64,000 nt of DNA, taken from Comamonadaceae bacterium (lineage in GTDB: Bacteria; Pseudomonadota; Gammaproteobacteria; Burkholderiales; Burkholderiaceae_C). This document shows, in pieces, positions 17,516 through 27,065 of the stretch. Under the pieces are notes generated by a model. It had not been told where the DNA came from. It saw nothing but the letters and a program-made list of their open reading frames with translations, and made no database searches. Numbering within the stretch: the first letter of the stretch is position 1; every line of letters starts with the position of its first letter. The stretch is from positions 186,001-250,000 of the forward strand of contig JAIYAR010000009.1 of the NCBI GenBank assembly GCA_027488985.1, in the 5' to 3' direction. A program made the translations under genes and the position numbers.

Positions 17516-19441
17516 ATGGCAAAAGACTTTTCCTTGATGGAAGATAGCAATCGCTCTTCCAACCCCAGCATCCATGACGTGTCGGACCCCGCACGCCGCA
17601 CCATCCTGCGTGGTGGTCTGGGTGCATTGGCTGGCAGCTTCTTCGCTCCTTTGAGCGCCATCGGCGGTGCTGCTGCATTGACCGGCTGCGCCACAACCGG
17701 CATGGCCAGCGGCCCGGTTCTTGGTTTCAAGAGCGTTGCCATTTCCACAGCGGACACGGTCTCCGTGCCCGAAGGCTACACCGTTCAAGTGATCGCACCT
17801 TGGGGTGACCCCGTCGGTCTGTCCGGCGAAAACCATGCCTTCAAGGATGATGCCAGCAACACGGCTGCCCAGCAGGAAGCACAGTTCGGCATGAACCACG
17901 ACGGTATCCATTACTTCGTGCAAGAAGGCTCCAAGAGCGGTCTGCTCGCCATGAACCACGAATACGTGGACCACGGTTTGCTGTTCACCGACGGCACCGA
18001 CAACTGGAATCTGGAAAAAGTTCGTAAATCCCAGGCTGCACACGGCGTCTCCATTTTTGAAGTGGAAGACAAGGGCGGCAAGTGGGAAGTGGTCAAACCA
18101 TCTCCATGGGCACGCCGCATTACAGCCAACTCCCGCACCGAAGTTTCCGGTCCTGCAGCGGGTCACGCTTTGATGAAGACTGCGGCTGATACCTCCGGTC
18201 GCGTCGTTCTGGGTACCCTGAACAACTGCGCCAGCGGCATCACACCTTGGGGCACCTACCTCACCTCTGAAGAAAACTTCATCAACTACTTCAGCGGCGG
18301 CGACAGCCTGAGCGAGCATGAAAAACGTTGGGGCCTGCGCAAGGGCAGCAGCTACAACTGGCACCTGCACGATGCACGCTTCGATGCCACCAAGAACCCC
18401 AACGAACCCAACCGCTTCGGCTGGATTGTGGAAATCGACCCCTATAACCCCAGCTCCACCCCCATGAAGCGCACTGCTATGGGCCGTGGCGCCCACGAAG
18501 GTGCGACCGTGGCTGTCACCAAAGACAAGCGCGCTGTGGTGTACATGGGTGAAGACTCCCGTTTTGAGTACATCTACAAGTTCGTAAGCCGCGACGCGAT
18601 CAAAGAAGGCGGCGCTGCAGCCAACGCTACCCTTCTTGACCATGGCACTCTGTATGTTGCCAAGTTCAACGCGGACGGCAAGGGCCAGTGGATTGCATTG
18701 ACCCACGGTCAAGGCCCTCTGACTGCTGCTAACGGTTTTGCTGACCAGGGCGAAGTGCTGATCAAGGCACGCCAGGCCAGCGACCTGTTGGGTGCCACCA
18801 AGATGGACCGTCCTGAGTGGATCGCTGTTGACAAGGAAGGCTGGGTCTACACCACGCTGACCAACAACAGCAACCGCGGTGCTGACAAGCAACCCGGCGT
18901 CGATGCTGCCAACCCCCGCGTGAACAACACCCAGGGCAACATCATCCGCTGGAAGGAAGATGGCGATTTCCACGGCGTCACTTTCGCGTGGAACCACTTC
19001 ATCATGGCTGGCGACCCCTCCTTGGAGCGCGCAGATGCCAAGGGCAACATCAAGGGTGACATGTTCTCCTGCCCGGATGGCTTGTGGGTCGATGGCCGTG
19101 GCGTTCTGTGGATCCAGTGCGACATGTCCACCTCTGCCATGGGCAAGGGCGACCTGAAGAACTTCGGCAACAACATGATGTTGGCCGCCGATGTGCGCAC
19201 CGGCGAAGCACGCCGCTTCCTGGTCGGACCTTCCGGCTGCGAAATCACGGGTGTCACTACCACACCAGACGGCAAGACCATGTTCGTCAACGTCCAGCAC
19301 CCCGGCGAGCCGGCCAATGAGGTGAACGATCCCAAGAACCCACGTGCGGTTTCCAACTGGCCCGACAAAAAGGCCAATGGTCGCCCACGTTCTGCCACCG
19401 TGGTGATCCGCAAGGCGGACGGCGGCGTGATCGGTACCTGA
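17516..19441 (+). CDS. phoX: PhoX family phosphatase (DUF839), Tat-exported
   Basis: About 641 residues. The N-terminus has a twin-arginine signal (D-P-A-R-R-T-I-L-R-G-G) and a possible lipoprotein cysteine (L-T-G-C), so it is exported. The rest matches PhoX-type Ca2+/Fe-dependent alkaline phosphatases: G-E-N-H-A-F near the start, the L-L-A-M-N-H-E-Y metal-site region, T-P-W-G-T-Y-L-T-S-E-E-N-F and the C-terminal G-P-S-G-C-E-I-T-G segment. It should release phosphate from organic esters in the periplasm. A Pho box lies upstream and a strong terminator follows, so it is probably a single-gene PhoB regulon member. An alternative GTG start lies 12 bases upstream. Confidence 0.92.
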   Translation: MAKDFSLMEDSNRSSNPSIHDVSDPARRTILRGGLGALAGSFFAPLSAIGGAAALTGCATTGMASGPVLGFKSVAISTADTVSVPEGYTVQVIAPWGDPVGLSGENHAFKDDASNTAAQQEAQFGMNHDGIHYFVQEGSKSGLLAMNHEYVDHGLLFTDGTDNWNLEKVRKSQAAHGVSIFEVEDKGGKWEVVKPSPWARRITANSRTEVSGPAAGHALMKTAADTSGRVVLGTLNNCASGITPWGTYLTSEENFINYFSGGDSLSEHEKRWGLRKGSSYNWHLHDARFDATKNPNEPNRFGWIVEIDPYNPSSTPMKRTAMGRGAHEGATVAVTKDKRAVVYMGEDSRFEYIYKFVSRDAIKEGGAAANATLLDHGTLYVAKFNADGKGQWIALTHGQGPLTAANGFADQGEVLIKARQASDLLGATKMDRPEWIAVDKEGWVYTTLTNNSNRGADKQPGVDAANPRVNNTQGNIIRWKEDGDFHGVTFAWNHFIMAGDPSLERADAKGNIKGDMFSCPDGLWVDGRGVLWIQCDMSTSAMGKGDLKNFGNNMMLAADVRTGEARRFLVGPSGCEITGVTTTPDGKTMFVNVQHPGEPANEVNDPKNPRAVSNWPDKKANGRPRSATVVIRKADGGVIGT

Positions 19442-19469
19442 TAGTCATCGGTTCCAAGGGAACCTGACA

Positions 19470-19505
19470 TAGCGGACTGCGGCAACGCAGTCCGCTATTT
19501 TTTTG
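19470..19505 (+). terminator. Intrinsic terminator after phoX
   Basis: A perfect 12-bp stem (TAGCGGACTGCG / CGCAGTCCGCTA) with a GCAA tetraloop, followed by about seven T. The T-run also forms the left end of a dispersed-repeat copy. Confidence 0.95.
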
Positions 19506-19545
19506 ATAGCTGCTCGCGCATATTCCATGAGCGAGAGAAGCTCAT
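19495..19545 (+). repeat. Dispersed repeat copy 1 (intergenic)
   Basis: Core TAGCTGCTCGCGCA at 19507-19520, preceded by GCTAT and a T-run and followed by GAGCGAGAG. It lies between the phoX terminator and the kinase stop codon. Confidence 0.7.
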
Positions 19546-19566
19546 TTTTCCCTTAGCCCAAAGAAC

Positions 19567-21537
19567 TCAGGTTCCTGCTGGCTTGATCTTCAGGCAATTG
19601 TTCTCACCAATTCGCGGAGCGCCTACTTTGGCGCGGGCTTCATCAGTGAGTTCGCAAGCGACCAACAGCCCCAAATACATGCGACGCCAGTACACATCGT
19701 CGCCCGGCGCATCTTTCTGCAGGTTGGCGATGAAGATGGTTTCCACCTGCCGCAGCACGTCTTTACGTTGGGCGGCCGTCCAGTCGTTGCGCAAGGGCTG
19801 CTCTAGAAACAGGCGCTCCAGCTCGGGCACTTCGCGGCTGTGGCCCCACAAGGTCGGGCTGGAGGTGATCACCACTTTTTCATTCAGCACCACACGGATC
19901 AACATGGCGCGATAGGTGCACTCACGCTGGTCGGGGTGAAAGGTTTCCACCGTGGCTTTGAGCGTCTTGAGCTGGTTGGCCATCATGGACGGCGACATGT
20001 ATTTCATGGCCGCCGCGCGCCGCTCCAGCTCGGGCACCGGCATGCGCGTCATGGGCGTGTCGTAGATGGCGAGCTGGGAACATTCGGGCACCTCGCCTTC
20101 TGCCGCTGCTGCGGTAGCAGGTTTGGCGGGCAGCCCAGCGGCCCCTTTGCCAGAGGCCGCGGGCGCAGGCTGTGCGGGCATCTGCAAGCTCACTGGCGGG
20201 GTAACAGGGGCCATCGAGGCCGAGGTGCCGCCCTTGGCGGACACCACCGGCCCCAACTGCATGGGGCTTGCCGCCGAAGAAGCAGGTACGGCGGGTCGGG
20301 GTGTGGCAGGCACTTCATCCGGCGGCTCTGGAACCGGCCGGGTCACGGTGGGCATGCTGGCAGCCAGCCCGGGCGGCAGGGCCATGCTGCCATCCGGCAA
20401 GCGCTGGCCGCTGGCAGGGAGAGACTTGCGCTGGTCCAAAGCCACCCACAAAGCAGCCCCCGCCAACGCAAGCGCCAGCCCTCCCACGGCGATAGCCGCC
20501 CACGCACTGGCACGGATCTGCAAAAAGGTTTTGCGACCGGGCCGGGGCAGTTGCACAGGGTCGCGCTGCGAGGCACCTCCGGGTGTGCCGCCGTTCAGGC
20601 CGCCCGACAGCGTTGGGTTGGCGCGGGCGCGCCGAACCACCGGTACGGTTACGCCCCACCACTGCGGCACTTGCAGGGCTTTAAGCGCTTCCACCAAAGC
20701 CTGGGCGCTGGCAAAGCGTTCTGAAGGCTCTTTGGCACAGGCCTGCGCGATCACGGCGTCCAGCGCGGGGTAATCGCGCAGCGGCTGCACCTCCACGACG
20801 GCCGGTACCGGGTCGTTGAGTTGGGCCCACATGAGTTGCGAAGTAGTCTCGCGGGTAAAGGCCTCGCGCCCGGTGACTGCCTCAAACAGCACCAGCCCCA
20901 GCGCATAGATGTCGGTGCGCGCATCAATGGTGCCGGCTGCAATCTGCTCCGGCGCCATGTAGCGCGGGGTGCCAGCCACACCGCCCTCGATGGTGAGCTT
21001 GGTGCCCACCTCGTCCACCAGCCTCGCAATGCCGAAGTCCAGCACCTTCACATGCAGGCCCGCCAGATCGCGCCGCACCCGGATGTTCTCCGGCTTGATG
21101 TCTCGGTGCACCACGCCCTTGGCATGGGCAAAGGCCAGCACTTCGGCCACCTTGCAGATCAGGGCTATGGCGTCTTCAAACGACAGCGCGCCCTCGCGGT
21201 CCAGCAGGGCCGAGAGGTCTTCACCCTCTACATACTCAAAGGCCAAATACAGCTGCCCGTCACTATCAACACCCGAGTCCAGCAGTTGGGCAGCGCCGGG
21301 ATGGCGCACTTCCAGGCTGAGGGCGGCTTCGCGCTCAAAGCGGCGACGCAGCTGGGCATCGTCGGACAGGTGAGCCGGCAGGAACTTGAGGGCCACCTGG
21401 TTGCCCACACCGATCTGCTTGGCCAGATACACCGCGCCCATGCCCCCGCTGCCGATCTTGCGCAGCACCTGGTACCGGCCCGCCACCACCTGCAAGGAGG
21501 GGCGGGACGATGCGGCGGCGCCTGTGGGGTCAGTCAT
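19567..21537 (-). CDS. Membrane-bound Ser/Thr protein kinase (Hanks type)
   Basis: A 656-residue kinase. Residues about 20-290 hold a complete catalytic domain: G-S-G-G-M-G-A-V-Y-L nucleotide loop, V-A-L-K lysine, H-R-D-I-K-P-E-N catalytic loop, D-F-G-I-A-R metal motif and M-A-P-E-Q. One membrane segment lies near 345-365 and is followed by a Pro/Ala-rich spacer. The C-terminal domain of about 170 residues, presumably periplasmic, contains cysteines (V-P-E-C-S-Q, D-Q-R-E-C-T, V-A-C-E-L, N-N-C-L) that I do not recognise. There is no PASTA domain. It may sense an external signal and phosphorylate cytoplasmic proteins. No phosphatase partner is adjacent. Confidence 0.9.
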   Translation of the reverse strand: MTDPTGAAASSRPSLQVVAGRYQVLRKIGSGGMGAVYLAKQIGVGNQVALKFLPAHLSDDAQLRRRFEREAALSLEVRHPGAAQLLDSGVDSDGQLYLAFEYVEGEDLSALLDREGALSFEDAIALICKVAEVLAFAHAKGVVHRDIKPENIRVRRDLAGLHVKVLDFGIARLVDEVGTKLTIEGGVAGTPRYMAPEQIAAGTIDARTDIYALGLVLFEAVTGREAFTRETTSQLMWAQLNDPVPAVVEVQPLRDYPALDAVIAQACAKEPSERFASAQALVEALKALQVPQWWGVTVPVVRRARANPTLSGGLNGGTPGGASQRDPVQLPRPGRKTFLQIRASAWAAIAVGGLALALAGAALWVALDQRKSLPASGQRLPDGSMALPPGLAASMPTVTRPVPEPPDEVPATPRPAVPASSAASPMQLGPVVSAKGGTSASMAPVTPPVSLQMPAQPAPAASGKGAAGLPAKPATAAAAEGEVPECSQLAIYDTPMTRMPVPELERRAAAMKYMSPSMMANQLKTLKATVETFHPDQRECTYRAMLIRVVLNEKVVITSSPTLWGHSREVPELERLFLEQPLRNDWTAAQRKDVLRQVETIFIANLQKDAPGDDVYWRRMYLGLLVACELTDEARAKVGAPRIGENNCLKIKPAGT

Positions 21538-21567
21538 GGGGCTAAGTCAGCGCAAGGGCCAGCGCCC

Positions 21568-21888
21568 TCAGAGCGCGTAGTCCCGCTCGACTCTGGCAAT
21601 GCGGGTCTTGAAGGCCGCGTACCATTTTTCGTGGCCCAGTTGCTGGGCGACCTGGTGCTCGGCATGGGCCTTCCAGGCACGGATGGACTCGAGGTCTTTC
21701 CAATACGACACGGTGATACCCAGCCCGTCGCGCGCGGACTCCACACCCAGAAAGCCGGGCTGTTGGGCGGCAAGTGCCACCATCTTCTCGGCCATGTCGC
21801 TGTAGCCCTCATCGACAGCGGTGCGCAGGCTGGTGAAGATGACGGCGTAGTACGGCGCCGGTGGGGTGTTCGCAATGTCCAGGCTCAT
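21568..21888 (-). CDS. Antibiotic biosynthesis monooxygenase (ABM) fold protein
   Basis: 106 residues from the ATG at 21888, which has GGAG at the right distance; an upstream TTG at 21900 is less likely. The sequence fits the dimeric alpha+beta ABM family: Y-Y-A-V-I-F-T-S-L-R strand, then Q-P-G-F-L-G-V-E-S-A-R-D-G-L-G-I-T-V-S-Y-W and the H-A-E-H-Q helix. Members range from cofactor-free monooxygenases to haem-degrading enzymes and small stress proteins, so the reaction is not assignable. It lies between the kinase and uvrD on the same strand. Confidence 0.85.
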   Translation of the reverse strand: MSLDIANTPPAPYYAVIFTSLRTAVDEGYSDMAEKMVALAAQQPGFLGVESARDGLGITVSYWKDLESIRAWKAHAEHQVAQQLGHEKWYAAFKTRIARVERDYAL

Positions 21889-21904
21889 CGGGGTCTCCAA
21901 AAAG

Positions 21905-24352
21905 TCAAGGTACCGGCGTGAGCTTGGCCACGCTCAGGGCCAGCCACTTGGTGCCGTGGCGGGGGAAGTTGATCTGCGCGCGTGCATCGTCGCCCGCACC
22001 TTCCAGGGTGAGCACCGTGCCCTCGCCGAATTTGGCATGAAACACTTTTTGCCCCTTGCGTAGACCGGTGGGCTCCTCTTTGCGCACCACTTCTTTTTGC
22101 GGGGCTGAATGCGAGCCAAATGTGCTTCCAGCGCCCGTGGAATAAGCGCGAGCAGCTCCTGAATTCGTAGCATAGCCTCCGCCACCCCAGCTGTTGCCGG
22201 AACCGCCATAGCCTCCACCACCAAAACCGCCGCCCAAGCCACCACCTGCGGGCATGGCCTGCTGCTTGGGCGTGAGGTACTTCAGGCATTCCTCGGGCAG
22301 CTCGTCGAAGAAGCGGCTCTTGAGGTTGTAGCGCGTCTGCCCGTGCAGCATGCGAGTCTGCGAATGGCTGAGGTACAGGCGCTTGCGCGCGCGGGTGATG
22401 GCCACGTAGGCCAGGCGGCGCTCTTCTTCCAGACCGTCGTGGTCGCTCATGGAGTTTTCGTGGGGGAACAAGCCCTCCTCCATACCGGTAATGAACACGC
22501 AGTCAAATTCCAGGCCCTTGCTGGAGTGCACGGTCATGAGTTGGATGGCGTCCTGCCCCGCAGCGGCCATGTTGTCGCCCGCTTCGAGCGCGGCGTGGGT
22601 CAGGAATGCTTGCAGGGGTGAGAGGGTTTCGCCGGTGTCGCCGAATTCATCGGTTGCCGCCTCCATCGCATCGCCACTCAAGCCCTGGCTGGCCGGGCTC
22701 TGGCTCAGTAAGGCCTCCGGGCTGCTGACCAGCGGCGCCATGCCGGGGGCTTCGCGGCCGAATCCTTCTTGCATGACAAAGCTCTCGGCCGCGTTAACCA
22801 GTTCGTCCAAGTTCTCGACGCGGTCTTCGCCTTCACGCTCGTTGCGGTAGTACTCCAGCAGGCCGCTGTGCTCCAACATGAGCTTGATGATGTCTTTGAG
22901 GTTCAGGTTGGCAGTCTGCTCGCGCATCACATCGAGCTTGGCCACAAAGCCCGCAATCACGGCGCCGGGGCGGCCGGTCAGCGTGCTGACCGAGTCGTGC
23001 AGAGAGCAGCCCGTTGCCTTGGCCAGGTCTTGCAATTGCTCGATGCTGCGCGCACCGATGCCGCGCGCCGGGAAGTTCACCACCCGCAAAAAGCTGGTGT
23101 CGTCGTTGGGGTTCTCCAAGAGGCGCAGGTACGCCAGCGCGTGCTTGATTTCGGCGCGTTCGAAGAAGCGCAGGCCGCCGTACACGCGGTAGGGAATGCC
23201 GGCGTTGAACAGCCCGGTTTCAATCACCCGGCTTTGCGCGTTGCTGCGGTAGAGCACGGCAATTTCCGAGCGCGGCACATCGTCGCGGATGAGCTGCTTC
23301 ATCTCGTCCACCATCCACTGCGCCTCGGCAAAGTCGCTGGGCGCCTCATACACCCGCACCGGCTCACCCGCGCCCTGGTCGGTGCGCAGGTTCTTGCCCA
23401 AGCGACGGCTGTTGTGGCTGATGAGCGCGTTGGCGCTGTCCAGAATGTTGCTGTAGCTGCGGTAGTTCTGCTCCAGCTTAATCTGCTTGCGCACCGCGAA
23501 CTCGCGCACAAAGTCCGTCATATTGCCTACGCGCGCGCCGCGGAAGGCGTAAATGCTCTGGTCGTCATCGCCCACTGCCAGCACCGAGCCACCGCCCCCG
23601 TCACTACCACCCTGCCCCACGCCGGCGATCATCTTGATCCAGGCGTATTGCAGCTTGTTGGTGTCCTGAAACTCGTCAATCAGGATGTGGCGGAAGCGTC
23701 GCTGGTAGTGCTCGCGGATGGGCGCGTTATCGCGCAGCAGCTCGTAAGAACGCAGCATCAGTTCGCCAAAGTCCACTACGCCTTCGCGCTGGCACTGGTC
23801 TTCATAGAGCTGATAGATCTCAATCTTCTTGCGCGTGTCCGGGTCGCTGGCTACCACGTCCTTGGGGCGCAGGCCTTCTTCCTTGCAGTTGCCAATGAAC
23901 CAGGCCATCTGCTTGGGCGGAAAGCGCTCGTCGTCGATCTTGTACTGCTTACACAAGCGCTTGATGGCACTGAGCTGGTCCTGTGTATCCAGAATCTGAA
24001 AGGCCTGCGGCAGGCCCGCATTTTTGTAGTGCGCACGCAAAAAGCGGTTGCACAGGCCGTGGAAGGTGCCTATCCACATGCCGCGCACATTCACCGGCAA
24101 CATGGCACTTAGCCGCGTCATCATTTCCTTGGCGGCCTTGTTGGTAAACGTCACGGCCAGGATGCCGCCCGGCGACACGTAGCCGTTTTGCAACAACCAC
24201 GCAATGCGGGTAGTGAGCACCCGCGTTTTGCCGGAACCAGCCCCCGCCAGAATGAGCGCGTGCTCGGCGGGCAGGGTCACAGCGGCCAACTGCTCCGGGT
24301 TCAGGTTGTGTAACAGGGGGGGAGTGGAGCCATCGGCGGCGAAAGAATGCAT
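21905..24352 (-). CDS. uvrD: ATP-dependent DNA helicase, UvrD/Rep family
   Basis: About 815 residues from the ATG at 24352 (M-H-S-F-A-A-D). Superfamily 1 motifs are complete: Walker A A-G-A-G-S-G-K-T near residue 40, D-E-F-Q-D-T-N (motif II), Q-N-Y-R-S (motif IV region), and V-H-S-S-K-G-L-E-F with V-A-I-T-R-A-R near the end. It unwinds DNA 3'-5' in mismatch and excision repair and replication restart. A Gly-rich linker (about 710-750) contains a dispersed-repeat copy coding [12 protein letters not shown], and a Tudor-like C-terminal domain follows ([11 protein letters not shown]). TACAAT ends six bases before the ATG, with no ribosome site. Confidence 0.95.
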   Translation of the reverse strand: MHSFAADGSTPPLLHNLNPEQLAAVTLPAEHALILAGAGSGKTRVLTTRIAWLLQNGYVSPGGILAVTFTNKAAKEMMTRLSAMLPVNVRGMWIGTFHGLCNRFLRAHYKNAGLPQAFQILDTQDQLSAIKRLCKQYKIDDERFPPKQMAWFIGNCKEEGLRPKDVVASDPDTRKKIEIYQLYEDQCQREGVVDFGELMLRSYELLRDNAPIREHYQRRFRHILIDEFQDTNKLQYAWIKMIAGVGQGGSDGGGGSVLAVGDDDQSIYAFRGARVGNMTDFVREFAVRKQIKLEQNYRSYSNILDSANALISHNSRRLGKNLRTDQGAGEPVRVYEAPSDFAEAQWMVDEMKQLIRDDVPRSEIAVLYRSNAQSRVIETGLFNAGIPYRVYGGLRFFERAEIKHALAYLRLLENPNDDTSFLRVVNFPARGIGARSIEQLQDLAKATGCSLHDSVSTLTGRPGAVIAGFVAKLDVMREQTANLNLKDIIKLMLEHSGLLEYYRNEREGEDRVENLDELVNAAESFVMQEGFGREAPGMAPLVSSPEALLSQSPASQGLSGDAMEAATDEFGDTGETLSPLQAFLTHAALEAGDNMAAAGQDAIQLMTVHSSKGLEFDCVFITGMEEGLFPHENSMSDHDGLEEERRLAYVAITRARKRLYLSHSQTRMLHGQTRYNLKSRFFDELPEECLKYLTPKQQAMPAGGGLGGGFGGGGYGGSGNSWGGGGYATNSGAARAYSTGAGSTFGSHSAPQKEVVRKEEPTGLRKGQKVFHAKFGEGTVLTLEGAGDDARAQINFPRHGTKWLALSVAKLTPVP
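22126..22170 (-). repeat. Dispersed repeat copy inside uvrD
   Basis: On the minus strand GCTACGAATTC, then GAGCTGCTCGCGC, then a short spacer and GGGCGCT, matching the other copies. It stays in frame and encodes part of the flexible linker before the helicase C-terminal domain. Confidence 0.75.
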
Positions 24353-24356
24353 GCGC

Positions 24357-24473
24357 TGATTGTAGAAAGGCCGCGAGCCCACACCGGCGGCGCACACGAT
24401 TCCCTTGTGCGCCACATTTTGGCGGCCATAAGCAAATTCATATACCGCGCCGGCCGCAACCTTTCTACAATCA
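24357..24473. promoter_or_regulatory. Divergent uvrD/guaC control region with 14-bp inverted repeat
   Basis: The segments 24357-24370 and 24460-24473 are exact inverted copies (TGATTGTAGAAAGG and its complement). Each arm reads CCTTTCTACAATCA towards its own gene, so each offers a TACAAT -10 element: the left one for uvrD (start at its ATG), the right one for guaC (start near 24478). Between them lies an 8-bp hairpin (24389-24396 / 24406-24413). Confidence 0.55.
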
Positions 24474-24476
24474 AGC

Positions 24477-24509
24477 ACCGGGCCCAAGCAATTGGCACCC
24501 GGTTTTTTT
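24477..24509 (+). terminator. Terminator-like hairpin in the guaC leader
   Basis: Stem ACCGGG (24477-24482) with CCCGGT (24498-24503), strengthened by internal CCAA/TTGG, followed by seven T. It stands at the predicted 5' end of the guaC transcript and 65 bases before the start codon, so it could be an attenuator rather than the end of another gene. Confidence 0.6.
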
Positions 24510-24574
24510 ATGGCCGGTGCCAGTCCAAGTGCTCAGTGTTTTGTATTGAAACTTTGGATAGGAGCTTGGGAACC

Positions 24575-25552
24575 ATGGAAATTTTTGACTACGACAACAT
24601 CCTCTTGCTGCCCCGCAAATGCCGGGTGGAGAGCCGTTCTGAATGCGATGCCGGCGTCGAGCTGGGCAGCCGCAAATTCCGCCTGCCGGTAGTACCCGCC
24701 AACATGAAAACCGTGGTGGACGAGTCCATCTGCGAATGGCTGGCGCGCAATGGCTACTTTTACGTGATGCACCGCTTTGACCTGGACAACGTGAAGTTTG
24801 TGCAGGAGATGCACGCCAAGGACCTGTTCGCCTCCATCTCGCTGGGTGTGAAGAAGCCGGACTACGCCACGGTAGACCAGCTGGTGGCGCTGGGCCTGAC
24901 GCCCGAGTACATCACCATCGACATCGCCCACGGCCATGCCGACAGCGTGCGCGACATGATCATTTACCTCAAGAAACACCTGCCCGGCAGCTTTGTGATC
25001 GCCGGCAACGTGGCCACACCCGAGGCGGTGATCGACTTGGAAAACTGGGGTGCGGACGCCACCAAGGTCGGCGTGGGCCCGGGCAAGGTGTGTATCACCA
25101 AGCTCAAGACTGGTTTTGGCACCGGCGGCTGGCAGCTCAGCGCGCTCAAGTGGTGTGCCCGTGTGGCGACCAAGCCCATCATTGCAGACGGCGGCATCCG
25201 CAGCCATGGCGACATTGCCAAGAGCATCCGCTTCGGCGCGAGCATGGTCATGATCGGCTCGTTATTCGCCGGCCACGAGGAGTCCCCTGGCAAGACCGTG
25301 GAAGTCGATGGCGCCATGTTCAAGGAGTACTACGGCTCGGCCAGCGACTTCAACAAGGGCGAATACAAGCACGTAGAAGGCAAGCGCATCCTGGAGCCGA
25401 TCAAGGGCAAGCTGGCCGACACGCTGATTGAAATGGAGCAGGATGTACAAAGCTCCATCAGCTATGCCGGTGGCAAGAAGCTCATGGACATCCGCAAGGT
25501 GAACTATGTGACCTTGGGCGGCGACAATGCGGGCGAACACCTGCTGATGTAA
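24575..25552 (+). CDS. guaC: GMP reductase
   Basis: 325 residues, starting [13 protein letters not shown] with AGGAG about ten bases before the ATG. It has the IMPDH/GMPR TIM barrel: V-P-A-N-M-K-T-V near residue 45, D-I-A-H-G-H-A-D, the catalytic-loop cysteine region [10 protein letters not shown], and [10 protein letters not shown]. Without CBS domains and at this length it is GuaC rather than GuaB. It reduces GMP to IMP with NADPH and ammonia release, in purine salvage. A terminator-like hairpin in its leader suggests regulated read-through. It is the last core gene before the accessory block. Confidence 0.93.
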   Translation: MEIFDYDNILLLPRKCRVESRSECDAGVELGSRKFRLPVVPANMKTVVDESICEWLARNGYFYVMHRFDLDNVKFVQEMHAKDLFASISLGVKKPDYATVDQLVALGLTPEYITIDIAHGHADSVRDMIIYLKKHLPGSFVIAGNVATPEAVIDLENWGADATKVGVGPGKVCITKLKTGFGTGGWQLSALKWCARVATKPIIADGGIRSHGDIAKSIRFGASMVMIGSLFAGHEESPGKTVEVDGAMFKEYYGSASDFNKGEYKHVEGKRILEPIKGKLADTLIEMEQDVQSSISYAGGKKLMDIRKVNYVTLGGDNAGEHLLM

Positions 25553-25790
25553 ATCGAAGGGCTATTGAGTGAAGCGCTATATTGACCTTACAAAAGACTT
25601 TACAGATTACCCCTTTCGAGTTGTCTATCCAACTCCTCAAGACTTGAATGAAGGGGCTTTCGGCCATTCCCCCAGCAGCCGATCGCTATGTAAAGTGTGT
25701 GCTGCGTTCCTCGGTATGCCGTACGTGTCCAGATGCCTGGGCCAATCATCCCCATAGAGAATGACCAATATGGAGACGAGTAAATTAACG
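25553..25790. other. Spacer at the left edge of the accessory block
   Basis: AT-richer than guaC. Short open frames are present, but none has a plausible ribosome site or recognisable protein. The start of the IS relic may extend into it. Confidence 0.4.
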
Positions 25791-26790
25791 GATGCCCCCA
25801 CTTAAAGAGTGGAGAGGCCAAAGCGGGAGCTTGGATGTGCAGGATGCCCAAAGAACGCATGAACTCGAGAACGAATACGCCAGTCTCGGGCAGTGGCTTC
25901 GCGAAGCTCTATTGGGAATTGCTTACCTTGAAGAAAATTCCCAGGTAGACCTCTAGTCCCACGGGTTAATCGCGAGGCATTTAGCGACTTGATGAGCGAA
26001 CACCAACTGTCCGAACTTCGCTAGTGCAGCCTAGTTGTGCTCATCCGCTAAAGCTACCGCAACGCGCCATAGGTAAAGCAAAACACGTTATATCTGGGCG
26101 GAAAGATCGTTGAGATAGCCCAAGTGCGTAGTTGCTTTGGCTGCAGTCGAATCTACTATCTATTGCACTCTGGAATTCCCAAGCGTTAACTACAAGAGCC
26201 TGTAAAACTTGTGCACAGAAGCCAATCTGCACGCGCGCAAGCGCAAGGAGACCAAGCGCTTAGTTTTTGTCTGAACGCGTAATGGCCAAATAAACCAATG
26301 CCGTGAGGAGCATAGACTCGGTGAGAAGCAACCAAGCCAATGAACCGCAGATCAAGTATTTGTTGTAAACCGATAGCTTCACCCAAAAGAGCGCAGAGAT
26401 CACTGTGGATTATGGAGTCTTAGGGCACCAAGTTACGCGAATTTAAGAAAGCTATTAGCTATTCTTGGGTTACCGCGTAGTAATACGAATTGAACATGGC
26501 ATGTAGTCGACTAGAAGATGTACATGGGCCAGGCCAGCAATTACGGCATCCAGAACATTCAAAGTGAGTTTGTACGCCATACGTATATCGTGTACCGGGA
26601 GGCTTCAACGGAAAGTTCTGCGATGAATGACCCAACGAACAGTGGTTTTTCAACCTGGAACCGGCCAGATCACTCTTCAGCACATGAAGGCATCACTACA
26701 ACGAAATCCGAGCCCACAGTGTCCAAGGACTTATTCCTCCGGCCAAGGTCGCCGAGTTGCATAGCCAGCGGGCAAATCGATTCACCTTTC
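25790..26790 (+). pseudogene. Decayed IS3-family insertion sequence (orfA and orfB relic, IS407-like)
   Basis: Read on the plus strand and shifting frame several times, the stretch matches IS3-type transposases. An OrfA end (D-V-Q-D-A-Q-R … E-L-E-N-E-Y-A-S-L) lies at about 25835-25920. OrfB pieces follow: L-M-S-E-H-Q-L-S-E-L-R near 25990, K-I-V-E-I-A-Q-V-R near 26105, T-E-A-N-L-H-A-R-K-R-K-E-T-K-R near 26220-26260, G-Y-R-V-V-I-R near 26470, F-N-G-K-F-C-D-E near 26604, and H-Y-N-E-I-R-A-H-S-V-Q-G-L-I-P-P-A-K near 26700. Many stops and indels, and catalytic acidic residues altered (D to E in the middle motif), show it has long been inactive. No terminal repeats could be recognised. Confidence 0.85.
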
Positions 26791-27065
26791 AAAAGGTACT
26801 TCTGCACTATGGCGAGTCTATCGGCTGGACGACGGTAAATTTAGTCCGGCTATGGCTGCGTTGCCAATGCATTCCTGGTTGACGTTAGTCTCGGAAATGA
26901 AACCTCGCCAAATGCGCACTTAAAACGGCGCCAACAATAGATATGTCAGGGAAGTCAAAGTCGGTAAGTCAAAATACAAACACGGTCTTGCCAAAATACT
27001 CGCTAACTCACTCAACCGCATGTGAATCTACGCCAGTTGATTCACATCGTTGTTAATCATGATAG
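26791..27065. other. Non-coding spacer after the IS relic
   Basis: No gene recognised. It lies between the transposase relic and the stop codon of the first accessory gene; it may hold the eroded right end of the insertion sequence. Confidence 0.4.

Noticed and set aside
17501..19300. 599-codon minus-strand open frame opposite phoX
   Set aside because: It is an antisense shadow of a clearly conserved phosphatase gene; the translation has no family features.
22769..24112. 447-codon plus-strand open frame opposite uvrD
   Set aside because: Antisense to intact helicase motifs; composition typical of a shadow frame.
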